A stretch of 64,000 nt of DNA from contig OZ035960.1 of NCBI GenBank assembly GCA_964034945.1, positions 16,587,403 through 16,651,402 on the forward strand, read 5' to 3'. The DNA comes from Chrysopilus asiliformis. Its lineage: Eukaryota > Arthropoda > Insecta > Diptera > Rhagionidae. Position 1 is the first letter of the stretch, and each line of letters begins with the position of its first letter. A model generated the notes under the pieces. It worked only from the letters and a program-made list of their open reading frames with translations. It was not told where the DNA came from and searched no databases. A program made the translations under genes and the position numbers. This document shows, piece after piece, positions 23,401-38,400 of the stretch.

Positions 23401-26400
23401 ATCAAATAAAAAAGTTATTAAATTTAAATATAGGCGTCCCTTTTGACAATCGACGATCCATGTTTTGTTAACGGTATTAATATTTTTCTTCTAATTAATT
23501 AAAGATAGACGCTGTGTGTACCGAGCTGTATTAAGTCTCAAGTTTTATTTAGCGACTTAAATATACCTTGCTTTCTTCAGTCAAGCTCAATATATCGGCT
23601 CATAAATTTCGGCACTCTAACTTAATTAATACTAAGAATCATAACACGAATGTCAATTTTATATATTGTAAAAATACAGTTCATTGTGTAACGAAAGATT
23701 TTATAAAAACTACTTTTAAATGTAAAATCTAATATTCATATTAACACGTTCGTGACATCGTGTACCACTGGTGGTACATGTACAGTTTTTTAAAACCGCG
23801 CGAGTAAATAGTGCGGTAGTTTTTTTGTGGAAGTAATATAAAAACACGCACCGTGTACCACCGATGGCGCACAACCGCCAGAAAATAAATCGCTAGTGTA
23901 CCACCGGTGGTACACGATGGCCAAATGTAAAAAAAGTTGAAAAAGCAAATGTCACGAACGCGTTAATAATAATGTAATCTAATCCTTTTGAATCTAATAA
24001 ATTTAGAAAAAAATTAAAAAAGGGGTTTTTTTGAAAAAAGGTACTAAAAAGGAAAAAAATATTTCTTTGGGTGTTGTGTATCAGAAATAAAAGCGAAATA
24101 AATATTTTTCTTGGAATATATGTCCTAGGCTTTGAGATATCCTTACAAACTTCTTAATATCAGAATCGTATTCAACTTCCCCAAAAATCTCCAGATGAGA
24201 CTTTTCCCGGAAAACTCGAAAAAGAATAATTAATTATTCTAACAGAGGACCTGTCGTTATCCTTACAAGGACAAAGTAGTGAAAATATCGTATTGTCATC
24301 CTATGTGTGCTAAATTTCAAGTCAATCGGATGAGTGGGAGTGTGCCAAAATTAGATTGCAAGATTTGACCCTGACATACAAACAGACAGACAGACAGACA
24401 GAGACGAAAGCAATAAAAGCTTTTAATAAATAAACTCCTGCTTCGGTACTACAACCTATTTGAAGTCTTGGCCTCCGCAATAAGAGATCGCCGATATCCT
24501 CCAGTTTCACATCTCAAATTATGACGAAAAAATTTAATAACGACGCTGAATTAGTTAAAAAAATTATTTTTTTCTTTCATTTCAAGTTTTTGTTATTTAT
24601 CAGACATTTTACCCGGAAATTTTCCAATAAAATTAAGATTTAAAGTTCACAAATTTAAAATTCTAATTACAATTCGTAAATATGAATTATCCACAGTTGA
24701 ATAAGTCGAAAATATTCGAATAATCACAAAATATAATTTTACGTTCAACTTCCATCCATCCAACTTTAATATTTTCCCCTAAATTTAACAAAAGACTTAA
24801 TTTCAAACACGGATTCTGTGTGTTTTTGTCCGTCATTTAAAAACACAATGAGGCTTAAGTAACTTAAATTAATTTAGAAAGAAACGGAAAATATCAGCCA
24901 AGGCACACATTAGGGCCGAGATTTTTTTTTCTGTGTTTGCTTTTGTTCGTTCGCGCGTGCAATTAGTCTTCAGTATTTGAATATTAAAAAAGTTTTTTCT
25001 TTTTTCCTCATTTTCATTTCAATTCATTTTCATATTTTCTTGGGTTTCTGGATGTTTCCTCTGTTTTCAATGTTTTTTGCCTCGGGTTTTGTTTTTCATC
25101 ATTTTATAAAACTGGACATGACTTTAAAGTGAAATCTATTGAAACATTTTTACTAATCTAGGGGAAAAAGTTTTTAAAAAATATGATAAATTATTTCCTT
25201 TCATATTAAATACGAAATTACTTGAATCTTTAGATGGCAATATTATTTAACAAATTGTCAGTGATTTGTGGGAAAATTCAGAAATGTATGATTTTTTAAG
25301 CGTCGAAGACCGAAGAGAGTCTAAATGTTTTTCTTGCAGAATTTTTTTTTGTTGAAATTTCATTGAAATTTAACGATTTCTTAAATACTATTCCAATACC
25401 ATGTATTCAAATTCAAACTATGTTCTATCTGAGGCAAAACATAGTTTAATTTGCTGCTGCAAAAGGTAGAGACGTGGTCTTGACGTATAGTGAACTAGCT
25501 TGCATACCCGTCGTTGCCGAGTTAAGTTTTTTCAATTTTTTTTTTTTTATGGTCTATGATGGAGCTAAACTGCAGGCCAACCGGCTCGGTAGTTTCCCCG
25601 CGAAAGGGTAACATAGGGGAAGAACTAAGTTTCGAGATCACTTTACCCCCCCCCCCCCCTCCCCTTACCCCTCAACTCTCGAGATACTTTTTAAAGGGGC
25701 TATGTCGGGGCTGGACCCTATGCCAAATTTCAGGCCAATCGGTTCAGTAATTTCCCCGCAAAGGAGTAGCATAGCGCAAAAACTAAGTTTCGAAATCACT
25801 TTACCCCCTCCCCTTACTTCCCCCACCCCTCGCGCTACTTTTCCGTATGCCTATGTTGGAACCAGAACTACCACAGACACTTATGCCAAATTTCAAGTCA
25901 ATCGGTTCAGCCGTTTTTGCGTGAAAGAGGAACAGACAGACAGACAGACAGACACTAACTCATTTTTATATATTAGTATATGATTAACGTATAGACAAAA
26001 AACGAATTACCCCCCCCCCCCATCCCTTTAGATTTTCCTTTTTAAAAATGATATTTGGGGATGTGGTCTGTAATAGGGGAAGGGGTGCGGGTGGTTTGGA
26101 GGGGGGTCTAAGAGGAGGTCAGTGAATTATCGTATCTAAATATATGTTAATTGATTTTTTTGTCTATATGTTAATTCTTTTTTTGGCTATATGTTAATTC
26201 ACTATATACGTTAATGCGGTGAGCCGAAAGAAACTGTTTTTTAAATTTATATATTCATATTATGGGTTATGGGACTTACATTTTTTTAATAGCATGAATA
26301 TTAAAAATATTCTTCAATATGAACAGTGAATGATGGATACTTTAACGACGGTTGAATAACTTAAAATTTTCTAAAAGAATCTTCCGCATTGGACAATAAA

Positions 26401-29400
26401 CGATGAACGTCATTAAGGGAAAATTTTTTGGGGGAAGTTTATTCGCCATTATGGCAATAATTCATCTAATTATGCAAAACACCACAAATTCCATTGTCTC
26501 TTCAATTATACTCAACACTTATTTTCTCCTTTTCCACGATGTGATGTGATGAGTCTGAAGACATTAAAGTGCCGAGCATAATAAGTATATATTTTCGTCG
26601 GAGAAGGACCAAAGGCAAGCCGTTTATTGTCATCATCTACTCGACGTATCTACTACAACATCATCGCATCAGCCATGATCACGACTCTCTACATAACAAT
26701 TCCATAAATCGGCAACGATAAAAGCCCTGCAAACATAAAGCCATCAAAGTGCCATAATCCGTTTACGAGACAAAAGACAAAGGGCGGCGATACACTGCCT
26801 TCATGGGACACATTCAAGATAAGAAATCAAACTTATAGCTATGATACAAGATGCGAGATACTAAATATAGTATGAATCATCAAAAATGTTCAACCTTCTT
26901 CCCCCTTTTTTTTTTTTTTGATCATCCTGCGAAACTGAATGGTGGTTTTCTTCGTTAAGGGCGAACCGAAATACACATTATATATAGAGGTCAAAAACAT
27001 TTTTGGGGAGTACGAAATTTTGGAATTAAAAATCTTCAAGTATTGTTTTTTTTTCTACTTACTGAAAGGCGACCATTGTGCAATTGACTACGGCGATGTT
27101 ATAGATGGCATACGATATTAAACGGGCCTCATTGTACAAGGATTCTGCATTTCGTACATTGTAACAAACTCGTATACCCCAAGCTAGAAACAAAACTTCC
27201 CCAATGGCCAGACTGTGATCCCACCAATTGTAGGAGCATTGCTTGAACTTCAGTCCATATTGGTCGGAAATCTGTAAATAAAAAAAAGGAAAAACAAAAA
27301 AAAACAGGAACGTTATTGAGATAAATTGTTGCGTAAGTGAGTGATTTATAAGATACTTAAATAAACTACACACATTAAAAGAGAAATCTTTTCCGCCATG
27401 AAACGATTTTCGGTTGTTTTTGGCTTTCACTTGAGCGAATTATTCTGTATTTGACTTTATAAAGTATTGAAATCAAGTGAAATGTGTTTTCTTTATTTGA
27501 AAAATATGATTCGCATTTTTTATTTAAAGACACAAATTGATATTGCTTTAACAAGATTTATTATGGCTGAGTATTAAACACCGGGAGTTGTACCCGGTAG
27601 GCGTTAAACAGGAAAAGAATTTTTGTGGAAATTTTACAGAATTTCACAAAAAAAACTGTGTCGAGAATTTGGAAGTATTCCTTTATATCGCAATTTAAAT
27701 TAGTTAAGAAATATTGTATAATGTAGGTGTACATAATTTGGATCGCTATGTTTTGAAGCTAATAGATTAAAATTAAACCGTAAATTAACTATGAAAATTT
27801 TCAATTATTTCTACATTGTGGCATTCAGAATAATCGGACATAAATTTTGCTAAAAAAATTGTTTGAAGATAAAAAAAAAGTTTTTTCTCCAAAAGTATGA
27901 ATTTTTGGATATTGAAAATTTGTCACGGCTTAAGATTCAAAAAAAAGTCTGCCAAATTGGAGCAGGGACCGATTTCATATGCTTACCCGGCTATAGCTTT
28001 TTGTGTAAGTGTTTTTTCTTCAATTTACAAAAATAAATTTACTATGCTGGGACTTTTTTTGATCTTAAAAATAAAAAGATCTTGTAAATATGACATAAAA
28101 AAAATATATGTCAGCAACAAATACCGCTACATGCAGACCTAGTCGGAATGTTACTTAAAAATAAATTTTCAAAACATAATACTAAAAACTCAAGTGGTCA
28201 TATATGATCCCGCGGGCTCAAGTGATTAAAAGCGTTCGGATGAATGGACACTTCTTAAGAACGGACAGAAATTTTGATCCAATGGTTGTCCAAATTTTGA
28301 TCCAGTGGCTTTTTGATGTGATAACATTTGCTGCGCCTTCACTCCATGTTCAAACTACTTTTAAGTATAAACAACTACTCCTAAGTTAACTCTTCGTTCC
28401 TTAGGAGTAGTCTAGAGTCTTAGCACTCTAACTGCCACGACTGTTTTAAGCCTTTTTTGGAATAATTAGTTGCCAGTGAAAAAGGCACTAAGAAAAAAAA
28501 AATGAAACAAAATTACATATACCTAAATATTATTTTATTACCATAAAATGAGTGCAACTACGAAAAATCGTTGCGGTTGCAGCGAACACTTTAATAATTT
28601 TCATTGTGGCCGTTGTGTACAATTAGGTGTCAGGTCTTTTTGACTGACGTGGCAGTTAGAGTGTTAAAGTAGTTTGCACATGAGGTTTGAACGCAGCTGT
28701 TGTGTAAAACATTATAACCAAGTAATCTATCAAAGTATTTTTTTGTTTTCAATTAACTCACAATTTCAGCATTTGGTGGAGCCGACAAAGTCCACGTTCC
28801 TAAATAAATTAACATAACTAGCAAAATTGGCACCATCCACTGCAAAAGTTGTTTATCCGTTAATTTGACTTTATGTGCTGATTTCACACGATACGTTAAC
28901 GAAACCCTATTAAATGACAATATGAAATTAATTAATAAAATTAATAACTATTTTGTGTTTCACCATTGAACAATTTCTGATTCATGGTTTTTACTCGACG
29001 TTTTTAGCATTGAATTCTGTTGGGATTTCCCGGCTTACAGGTCATAAAAATAATATATTACATTTTTATGACCTGTAAGCCGAGAAATTCCAATAAAATT
29101 AATAACTATACTCTTTGAATTTAAAAACAGTACTGAAATTAATCGATTTTACTACTTCAATGAATTTTGTAAGAGAAAAATTTAAAATGTTAAAACTTCA
29201 TCAATAGCAGTAGAAAAATAAGCTTATTTATAGCTTGAAGAAATAAAAAAAATGACTTTCGGTTTTTCAAGTAAAACTCGGTTTTTTGGTTTTGGTAAAT
29301 TTGAGCAAAAAGCCGGTTAACACCGGTTTACAAGCCCTATTATGCTCCTCATTTTTAGCGATTTGTTTTTTCATGTATGAGGCGGAACAAAGCAGTTATT

Positions 29401-32400
29401 GAACAATCAACACTTCCCACAGCAACTTGTGAATATAAGACCAATGGTTTACAAATATATAAAAAGTAGGGTCGGGTAGGGTGAAGTGGTCCGTAGGGAG
29501 AAGTGCTCCACCACTATTTTTTTTAGTAATAGTGACATTAGAACAGAATATGCAACTCTCATCGGTTGCTTTTGATGACAGCTTGTTTTTTTATTAGTCA
29601 TTGAAGTGTGCAGAGGTATATTTACTCACTCTCACAGACCAGTGCCAAAAAAACATTGTTGAAAGTTTTCACAAGTATTCACATTCAACAACTTTTTGAC
29701 GAATTCTTCATCAATTTCAATAAGGTAATTAATCTAAAATGTTGTTTACATTATGAACTTTGTAAATCCACCGAATTTCTGCACTTTTCTCCACAATTGT
29801 TGAAGCAGCGTCATTCCGCGCAAAATAGCTTCGGTAGGGAGAAGTGGTCCACGTTTGGTAGGATGAAATGGTCCACCCTGTCAATGTCATATTTCGTGTT
29901 TTCAAGTGTTTTCAAGAGTTATTTTGAGTGTTTCAAATCGTGGCCGAAAATCGATGCGAAGCTCGATTATAACTTCTCCCGAAAATCGAGCTGAATTCGA
30001 GAAGCAGAAAAAGGCGCCGGAAAGAGACACCTTACAATTACACTGAAGAAACCAACACCAAAACAGACCAAACGCTCATTTGTTACTTTCGAATAAACCA
30101 TATTTTTTGATCAAACTTCATGATTATATTTTTATTTGTCATTTAATTTTCATGTTTATGCGATTTCTGGAAAAATTTTGTGGGTGGACCACTTCTCCCT
30201 ACCATTTTGAAAAAATCGAAAAATCAAAGTTTTCGATAAATACCTAAAAATTAAATTTAATGTCAAAAAGTTGGCAATCTGTGAATTGGCAATCTGTGTT
30301 ATGGCCAATAATAAAAACATGGACCACTTCACCCTACCTGACCCTACTCAGTATCTCAGGAACGGAATGAGTTACAGAAAGTCAAAAATCAAAAAAAGAG
30401 AACAATATGCGTATAGCATAAATACGAAATCAGGTGACGACATGTTCATGCATATTTTAATTGCAGGACTTGTGATGTAAATGCCCAAATCTACACTAAA
30501 CGATAACTACGTCTGCTTACCTCCACGTTTTCATTAGCAGTGATGTGTAGGTGATACAGAAGCCCATATGTCTCGTCCATTTCGTCGCTATACAAGAGTA
30601 CGTATCTAGAATTGGGAAGATGGCTGCCATCTGGAAATGAAAAGTAATTATCAATTGTAATTATTACATGATGAACATATAGGTAGTATCTTGTACATAT
30701 ATTCTGTGTAGCCTATGAATGAAATTCATAGTTGGTATGAATGAGTAAATCGTATCTGAAGCCACCAATTTGAATTAAGTCACTTCTACTGCCGGATATT
30801 GTGTTATTAAGGATTTAACGGATATTACACGTCTTCTTGATTAAAATTAATGCCCGGTAAAATTTCTGAATTTGTTCGTGGTTAATTTAAATTAGTTGGC
30901 TTTCATTCCCGTTGCGAAATCTTGTAAATGTCTAGTAAAATATTGAACCAATTATTTTACGTTGTATAAATAGTTATATATAGGTTTCATAAATTAGATT
31001 TTAAATTCATTTTTGCTCTACTTCAAATTGATATTAATTTTTGAATATATACATATTTTCTCTTACATTCTAGCCATAAACAAATCTGTGAAAACTTATC
31101 TTCATTAACTATTAGTCCATAAATTATAAATTTAATACCTAAAAGTGGTTTTACATAACAATTTGTTGCAATACTAATTAAAAGTTAAACTCAATTAATG
31201 TTTTTTTGAATTTAAAATGGGTCTCTAAATCCATAAAATTTCGGGGTATAAAATTCCTTTATCAGTCGGATATAAGAAAAATTTCAAAAATTATAAAAAA
31301 TAATTTCAATCAGCTCAATAAACTTTTATGACCCTATTCACAAAATACAATCCAACTTTAATGTAAGTTTCGACAATTCAATTTCATTTACAAAGTTTTA
31401 CATTCGAATCCAGTTTGGAATTCAAGAAATTAATTTAAATTTTTTTTTCTGAACTTTAAACGATAAAACCAGAATATATTTATGTGTATATTTAATATAA
31501 AACTCTGAATATGTTTAAAACTAACGAATATTAATTAAGAATTGCACATTTTTTGGAGTTTTATAATTGCACTAGTAAATTTAAGTTTACGTCCTTATTT
31601 TTATTTGGCGTAAATTTACACAGAATTCGACAACTAAATTACATTTTCTGAAGTAGATTTAAATGTACGGATAAACAGCAAGTTACGTTTTGTGAACACG
31701 TCAATTAAGGCAAGAGCAAAATACCGTTTTTCTCGAATTCCCAAAAGCATTCGGTTTTTTCGTGTATTTGAGGCTAGGAACGAAATGTATAAAAAACATT
31801 TTACAGACATCAGAAGTTTGAAATATCATTTAGTGCTTTAAAATATGATTTTACATAAGTCTGCCATACATCAAAATTTAATTGAAAGCCGAGATTTTAG
31901 GGAGTAGAAAATGATCCAAGTTGCAATACCTGATCTTTCAAAGTTCTGATCGCGTATGGTAAAATAAGATTAAATTGTAAAATGCATTTATAAAAACCTG
32001 ATGCTTTTTGAATTTCGGCAAAAAACGGTTTTCTGTTTTTGTAGGTACTCCCTTTAACGTCGTTAATTTTGATGTTTTTTGGTTGGCCAGATTGATTCTA
32101 GTATATAAAGGGTTTTTTTTGCTTAGATAGATCTTACGAAAGGGTTAACTGTCAAACGAGCTGTTATACTGCGCTCACTTTTTGACATTTATGATCAGTA
32201 TACTCTGGCCAATCATCATGAATGGACTCACGGTTGAACAAAGTTTACTAATTGTGGAAACTTATTTCCAAAATCGGTGCTCAGTTAGGAATTGTTATAG
32301 AGCTCTTCGTCCACATTTTGGTCGTCATAATCGTCCCACTGAACGCACTATTCGTGAAACCATCACCAAATTTCGAACTAATTTTACACTATTAGACATT

Positions 32401-35400
32401 CATCCATCAACCAGAGTGCGCACAGCCCGTAGCAATGAGAATATTGCTGCAGTAGTGTAAGCCACGTTTTCCGGTTTTCGAGCGAAACGAACAAAGTACT
32501 GCCCCGAGCGCATTCCAGGAGGAAACTAAAACAAACCTTAATCGCCTTATTCCACCACACTGGGGTAGCCACTGATCGCGTGTCTGTGTGTGTGGTGAAT
32601 TGGTTATTCTTGTGTTTTACTAGACTAGGATCCCATCCACTATCAATCCATTTCTCGCACAACAGTAGCATCATCGGACCGTATTTCTTCAAAAATGAGG
32701 CCGGAGCTCGCGTTACGGTTAATGGAGATCGTCAATGATTTTTTTGTTTGAAAATATGGATGACATTGATCCGGACGAGATGTGGTTTCAACAGGATGGC
32801 GCTACGTGCCATACGGCGACCGCAACCATCGACTTATTGAAATCAAAATTTGACGATAGCTTAATTTCGAGAAATGGACCTGTCAATTGGCCTCCAAGGT
32901 CGTGCGATTGGACACCTCTCGATTATTTCCTGTGGGGCTACGTGAAGTCACTGGTTTATGCTGATAAACCAGCAACAATTGTCGCCTTGGAGGCCAACAT
33001 TGTTCGTGTTATTCGTGACATACGGCCAGCAGTGCTGGAAAAAGTGGCCCAAAATTGGACGTCCAGAATGCGCTTCGTCAAGAACAGCCGCGGTGGCCAT
33101 ATTCCCGAAATCATTTTCAAATGTTAATTCCATGTATTGATCTTTCGAATAAATAAAAAAATTTTGATTAAAGTTTAACTTTTTGTGTTACTTTTTAAAA
33201 TTTAAAGTTCTATTGGGATTTATTTAAGAAAATCGAAAAGGAAATTTGTTTTTCGAAAGAAAATTTCTACAGCTGGTTTTTTCTCGGTATCCTGGGAGTG
33301 GGAACAAAAAAAACTTTTTGTTTTGCGATAGAAGACAAAAATGTGTGAATTCAGCCAAACCACTTCCAAGTTCGAAATCAATTAATAACTCGTTGAGATA
33401 AAAACTAAGGGTTGATTCTAAATTTTGATTTAATTTGATTTGGGAAATTTTAACATTTTCAAATCTCTGAATACGTTTTTTTGCGAAATTAACAATTTTT
33501 GAATTTTCAGTAAAATTCTCACAATGTCTCCAAAGTTTGTTTCCATGAATAACACATAAGATACACAACCATACTACTTATTATGTCGAAACCTCACCTC
33601 CCTAGAACATATTATAAATCTAGCACGTTTTCAAAGGTTTGCCTTATTGACATATAAAACTTTTTCTGAAAAACTGTTGGGAATTGCAAAGCTGCAGATA
33701 ACATTTAAGTTTTTTTCAAATAAAAACCAAAGTAAAACTTTTTTTGAAACTTATGTGACTGACAAATGGTTTTTAAAAATCTAACCAAAAAGACCAACAA
33801 CATCACACTTAAGTTCTTGTTGTTGCATGAGGAATGTTAGCATTCTTTCCTAATAGATCCTTAAATAGAGGAGTTATTTATAAATAGACGCGTTTGTGAT
33901 TGATAGATATATGAAATATTTATTCATGCGTGGTTGGCACTATTGTGATGGCATCAGAAATTCAATTTAATAAATTCATAACCCGAAATTCCCAAAAGAG
34001 GTGTTTATAACATATTTTTATCATATTTTCTTTATCATAATAATTCATTTAGGGGGTTAGCCATAGCGATCCCTGATTTCGTCACCTTTTTCTCCCACAA
34101 ATTTCAGGTTATGGGAATTTTTCCTTTCTGTCTTTCGCTTATAATAACGATGACTATAATATTTACCGTACTTGTACTGCGGAGGATGTTTTGATGGCAC
34201 AAAGATATTTCGAGCAGATAATCTAGAGGAAAAATGCCCATGTGGGATAATAACTCATACCATCTTAACAGACAGAGTGAAACAGCTCAAAAAACCAAAT
34301 GTCAACCCCAAAAAATTTAACTTTTTGCCTAGAGATCAAGTCAAAAGAACGCCCAGCCTAAGGCTGTAAGTCATGTAATATGTTGTGTCATCTTGCTATT
34401 TCCTCAATTTGTTTTGTTACCGAAAAACTTTCAACTTATCCCATCGCATCCTTATGAGATTTGGAATCCCGTATACATCACTTCCTACACTAACCTTCGT
34501 TGCCTGTCGGGTCACCGTCTCTTGGCTCCATTTCCCTTAGCGTGCCATTATTTGTTAGGTGGAACGACACTAAGTATTGTAATTTGTTCAAAAATCCAAG
34601 TCATTTTCGAGGGAAATTTGCTGAAAACTGAATGAATTGGGGCTTTTTTTCCTGGAAAAGGGCATTCTACCCAAATATTTCACTCTAAGTGACATACATT
34701 TTTCCATATGTTTGCAAATGGGATTCTTTAAATCAAATTTAGTGCTTTAAATTTGTACACAATTTAAAATTATGTCACTTTAGGTGCTCTTAAAATTTTG
34801 TTCCTTTATCGTTAGCATATACTGACTGAGTTTCGAGTGAATAATGGATAAATGGTAATAAAAAGAATCAAATATTTTTTACTTAGCTGTCGGAAATGTA
34901 AAAAGGACTACACATTTTTCGTACTTTTCACATTGAGCACAATTTAAATGGAAAATTTACTTTCTGGCAATTCAATAAGTTGAAATATTTAATAAAATCG
35001 AATTGTGCACATAACAATTTTATTGATTATAATACGCATTTATTTAATGAATAGAAAAGCGAAGGAATTCAGAAAATATTAACATGTAAGTACATAATGA
35101 CAAAGAAATAAAATTTTACAATAGCAACAGGGCAACCACAAAAAGCTTTCAATTCATAAAATCATAGCATTTTCCTGAAAAGACTCACTTTGAAAGCAAT
35201 AAAGAGATTGTAAATATATTTACGCAGCTTATTTATCTGTCATTAAAGTAAACATGAAAATGGAATTTTCTTACTCAGCAAAATGATTTTATTGTGTATA
35301 ATAAATCACGATTCCCGGTGAAATATCATTTTACAGCAGTATTCTATGTACCGTCAAATTATAGCAATATTTTCAGACATGATTAAAGCATTTAAAAGCA

Positions 35401-38400
35401 TGTCACCAATTGATTGGTTATTCATTTATTGATATACTTAACGGATTGAAAATTCATTTTTTTATACGTTAGAAAGAAAATATATTAGAAAAGCCACAAT
35501 TTTACTTCGTGTCATTTTTAAAGTCGCCAAATTTTACAAAAGTAAAGTTTTTCGCGTCTATTTCACACGCAGGGCAAGTTTTGCCATGCAGCTTGCAGGT
35601 CAAAAACAGTGGATTTTGATGAAAAAAAAACAAATTTGTTGTCCTGCTATTTATTTCTGTAATTATTAGTTTTTGAATTATCGTAAAACTATAACGAGCC
35701 TCATTTTTGAAAAGGAAAGTCCCAGTTGAAAAATTAATGATCAAAAAAGAGAACACTAGTTATTTTTCTAGAGATTTTCCTTTTAAAAAACAAAGCTCGC
35801 CATAGTAAGTCCGCTTCAGATTGTGTTAAATCTATTCACCCTGCGGACGTAAGTTTTTCACTTCATTTTTGTTTTTTCTTTGATTTTTCGGAAAAACAAA
35901 AGAATTTTAGGCAACGAAATGTGCCGAATGAGTTAAAGATCATAGATTTTGCAATCTATTTTTCTCTATTATTTTTACTTTCTTCTACGGAGTATAATAA
36001 AGTATTGTATTCATGAAAAATTTCGACCTCTTAATTTTGCCTAAAAAACATTTCCCGATCACTCCTGAGTCGATTGGAGTCATATTTAAAAAATGTCTTT
36101 CTGTCTGTCAGTCTGTCTGTCAGTCTGTCTGTCAGTCTGTCAGTCTGTGTACAAGATTTCTCAAAAACTAATAGAGCTAGCGCCATGAAATTTTATAGGC
36201 ATGTTGGGTCCTGAAATGGGACGATCCTATCAACTTTTGGTGGAAATCCGTTAGCCGGAAGTATCCAAAATGGCGGTTTTTCAAAAATCGCAATTTCGTT
36301 TTTCTCAATTTACTCTCAAACTACGCGTTTTTTAGTGGCCCTAAGTATGACAAAACTTGGAGAAAATAAAATTTCCCACACTTTTGTCTTTAGCTATAAC
36401 TCGATATCTCAACCTGTTATCGAGATAAACCGTTATTTCCAAAAAAAACAGTTTTTTGCGATTATCTCGAAAACTAACGGGTTTTTGCTGACTGAATGTA
36501 TGAAGTGAATTAATGAGAATGGCATTCTGCACAATTTTGTTTCTTATCGTTATCCGTTATCTTTTACCGTTATTGAGATATTTTCATTAATATGTAAAAA
36601 ATCATATGTTTGCGAATAATTTGCAAACTAACGGTTTTTCGACAAATCAGTTAAAAGAATAATTAAAGATGTTAAAATTTTCTACATTTTTGCCATTTAC
36701 CGTAAATTGATATCTTTTACAGTTCTCGAGTTATCTCAAATTTTGTACGTTTTTGATATTTTTGAATAAACCAAGAATTTATTGGGAGGTCGTCTTAGGT
36801 TGACAACGCGACAGGGCTCTAGCGTAAATTGCGCAGGGTCGTAGATTTTGTAGAAGAAAGTTTTGTGTTGACCACAACTGATTTTTTTTTTAAATCTTTA
36901 CGCAGTGGTTCCCAAAATTTTTTGGTGGTTTTTTTGCAAATTTTTGACAAAATTGAAATTTTAAATTACAATTTTTTGATAGTAAAACATGAAGAAAGCG
37001 CCACAGTCAAAAAATTAAAGCCGTGGGCAGAAAAAAATTAAAGCCGTTGTAGAAAAAAAACTTCGTAGAAATTTCTATGTGTTACGCCCGTCATACACTT
37101 GAGCTAAGCTACGTGAGCGAGGTTAGCTATAGTTACATAGCCTAGCTGGGTTAGCTCACTTCGTTGCACACTTGAGCTAAGCTACGCAGCGATATTTTCA
37201 GTAAATATATGCATTTTTCCACTTTATCTGCAGCCATTTTTAGATATAAATTATTTAACGCGATTGAAAATATTCCGCAAAAGAATTCAATTTTCACGTT
37301 TTCCAGTCCAAATGCAATTGGCACTTACACATATATGTCCACAAAATACTACACTTTTGAAAACACCGATTCTACACTGTAAAACGCCGAAAGTATGTTA
37401 TGTGTATGTGAGGGTCAGCGATGCCAGCGAAATCGTTCGCGTAGTTGAGGTCTGAACAAAGCGAGCGAGCTTAGTCCGTGTCGCCCATGACTACACTCAG
37501 AAAAATGGAGGCTAACTCGACGACCTATATACGGCGTAATTGGCCTCGGGCAGGAAAATTTAGCCTATGCGAGGCGCGCGTTCGCCTGCATGAGGGAAAG
37601 TAAAACTTGTGTTGACCTGTGGCCGGAGAAATTCTGAAATTAAGCCACGAGCAGGTGAAGTAGGGCATTGGGAGCTGCACGAGTTGACCTTAGATAGGCA
37701 TTACGAGGATGTAATGTCATGTAATGGAAACCTCTGTCAGCCAGCTAGAGGTCAGAGTTAACCTGACAAAAAGTTGACCTGACATTTTTCTGAGTGTAGG
37801 CGACGTAGTTTCATAGTTTCGCTGAAGTGTGCGGTCACCAATGTAAATGCTAAGGATTTTACTTTCAGCGAGAAACTTAGCTCACGTAGTTGAGCTCGCT
37901 TAGCTGAAGTGTGCGACGGGGGTTAAGGTCTCCAATATCCTAAAATTGAAAGCTAAATAACTTTGTTAAACAGAATCCAATTTGAGAATTGGGTAAGGAC
38001 ATCAAATTCAAATATAACTTAGTCGGATTTATAACTTTCTCTCACAAATCAAAAAATCCCTCTCGCAACCCCAAAAATTGGTTTCTACACCACCAGATTG
38101 GGAACCTCCAATGTAGAAAAAACGATTTTTGTTTTCAAAAGTTGTTAAGAAAGTGATTTTTGGCAATGTTTCCGTATTTCTAAAACGAATACTTAAATTC
38201 AGCAACTGTGAGTTCACATTGTGGTCTCATATGAACGTTTTCGACATGCTTTTAGTTAAATATCTTAAAAACGTTTTTTTTAATATTAATAATAGTGGGA
38301 AATGATTAGATTTTTTCCACATTTTTACAGCATTCTATTCTGATTTTAGGATAGATTTTTTTTTTCAACTCACCTCTAAATACATGATGGCACATCCAAT

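Noticed and set aside
29608..29994. 128-codon plus-strand frame
   Set aside because: It lies inside a pogo-like element, lacks a domain, and covers reiterated terminal words.
32948..33140. Additional frames on both strands within the DD41D C-terminus
   Set aside because: Shadows of the transposase frame at 32735-33127.
33224..33568. 114-codon minus-strand frame in a receptor intron
   Set aside because: AT-rich, no domain, no splice fit with the receptor phases.
34172..34369. Possible zinc-binding small protein (CGGC...CPCG)
   Set aside because: Cys spacing fits no finger I know, and there is no start context, splice site or homologous copy in the window.
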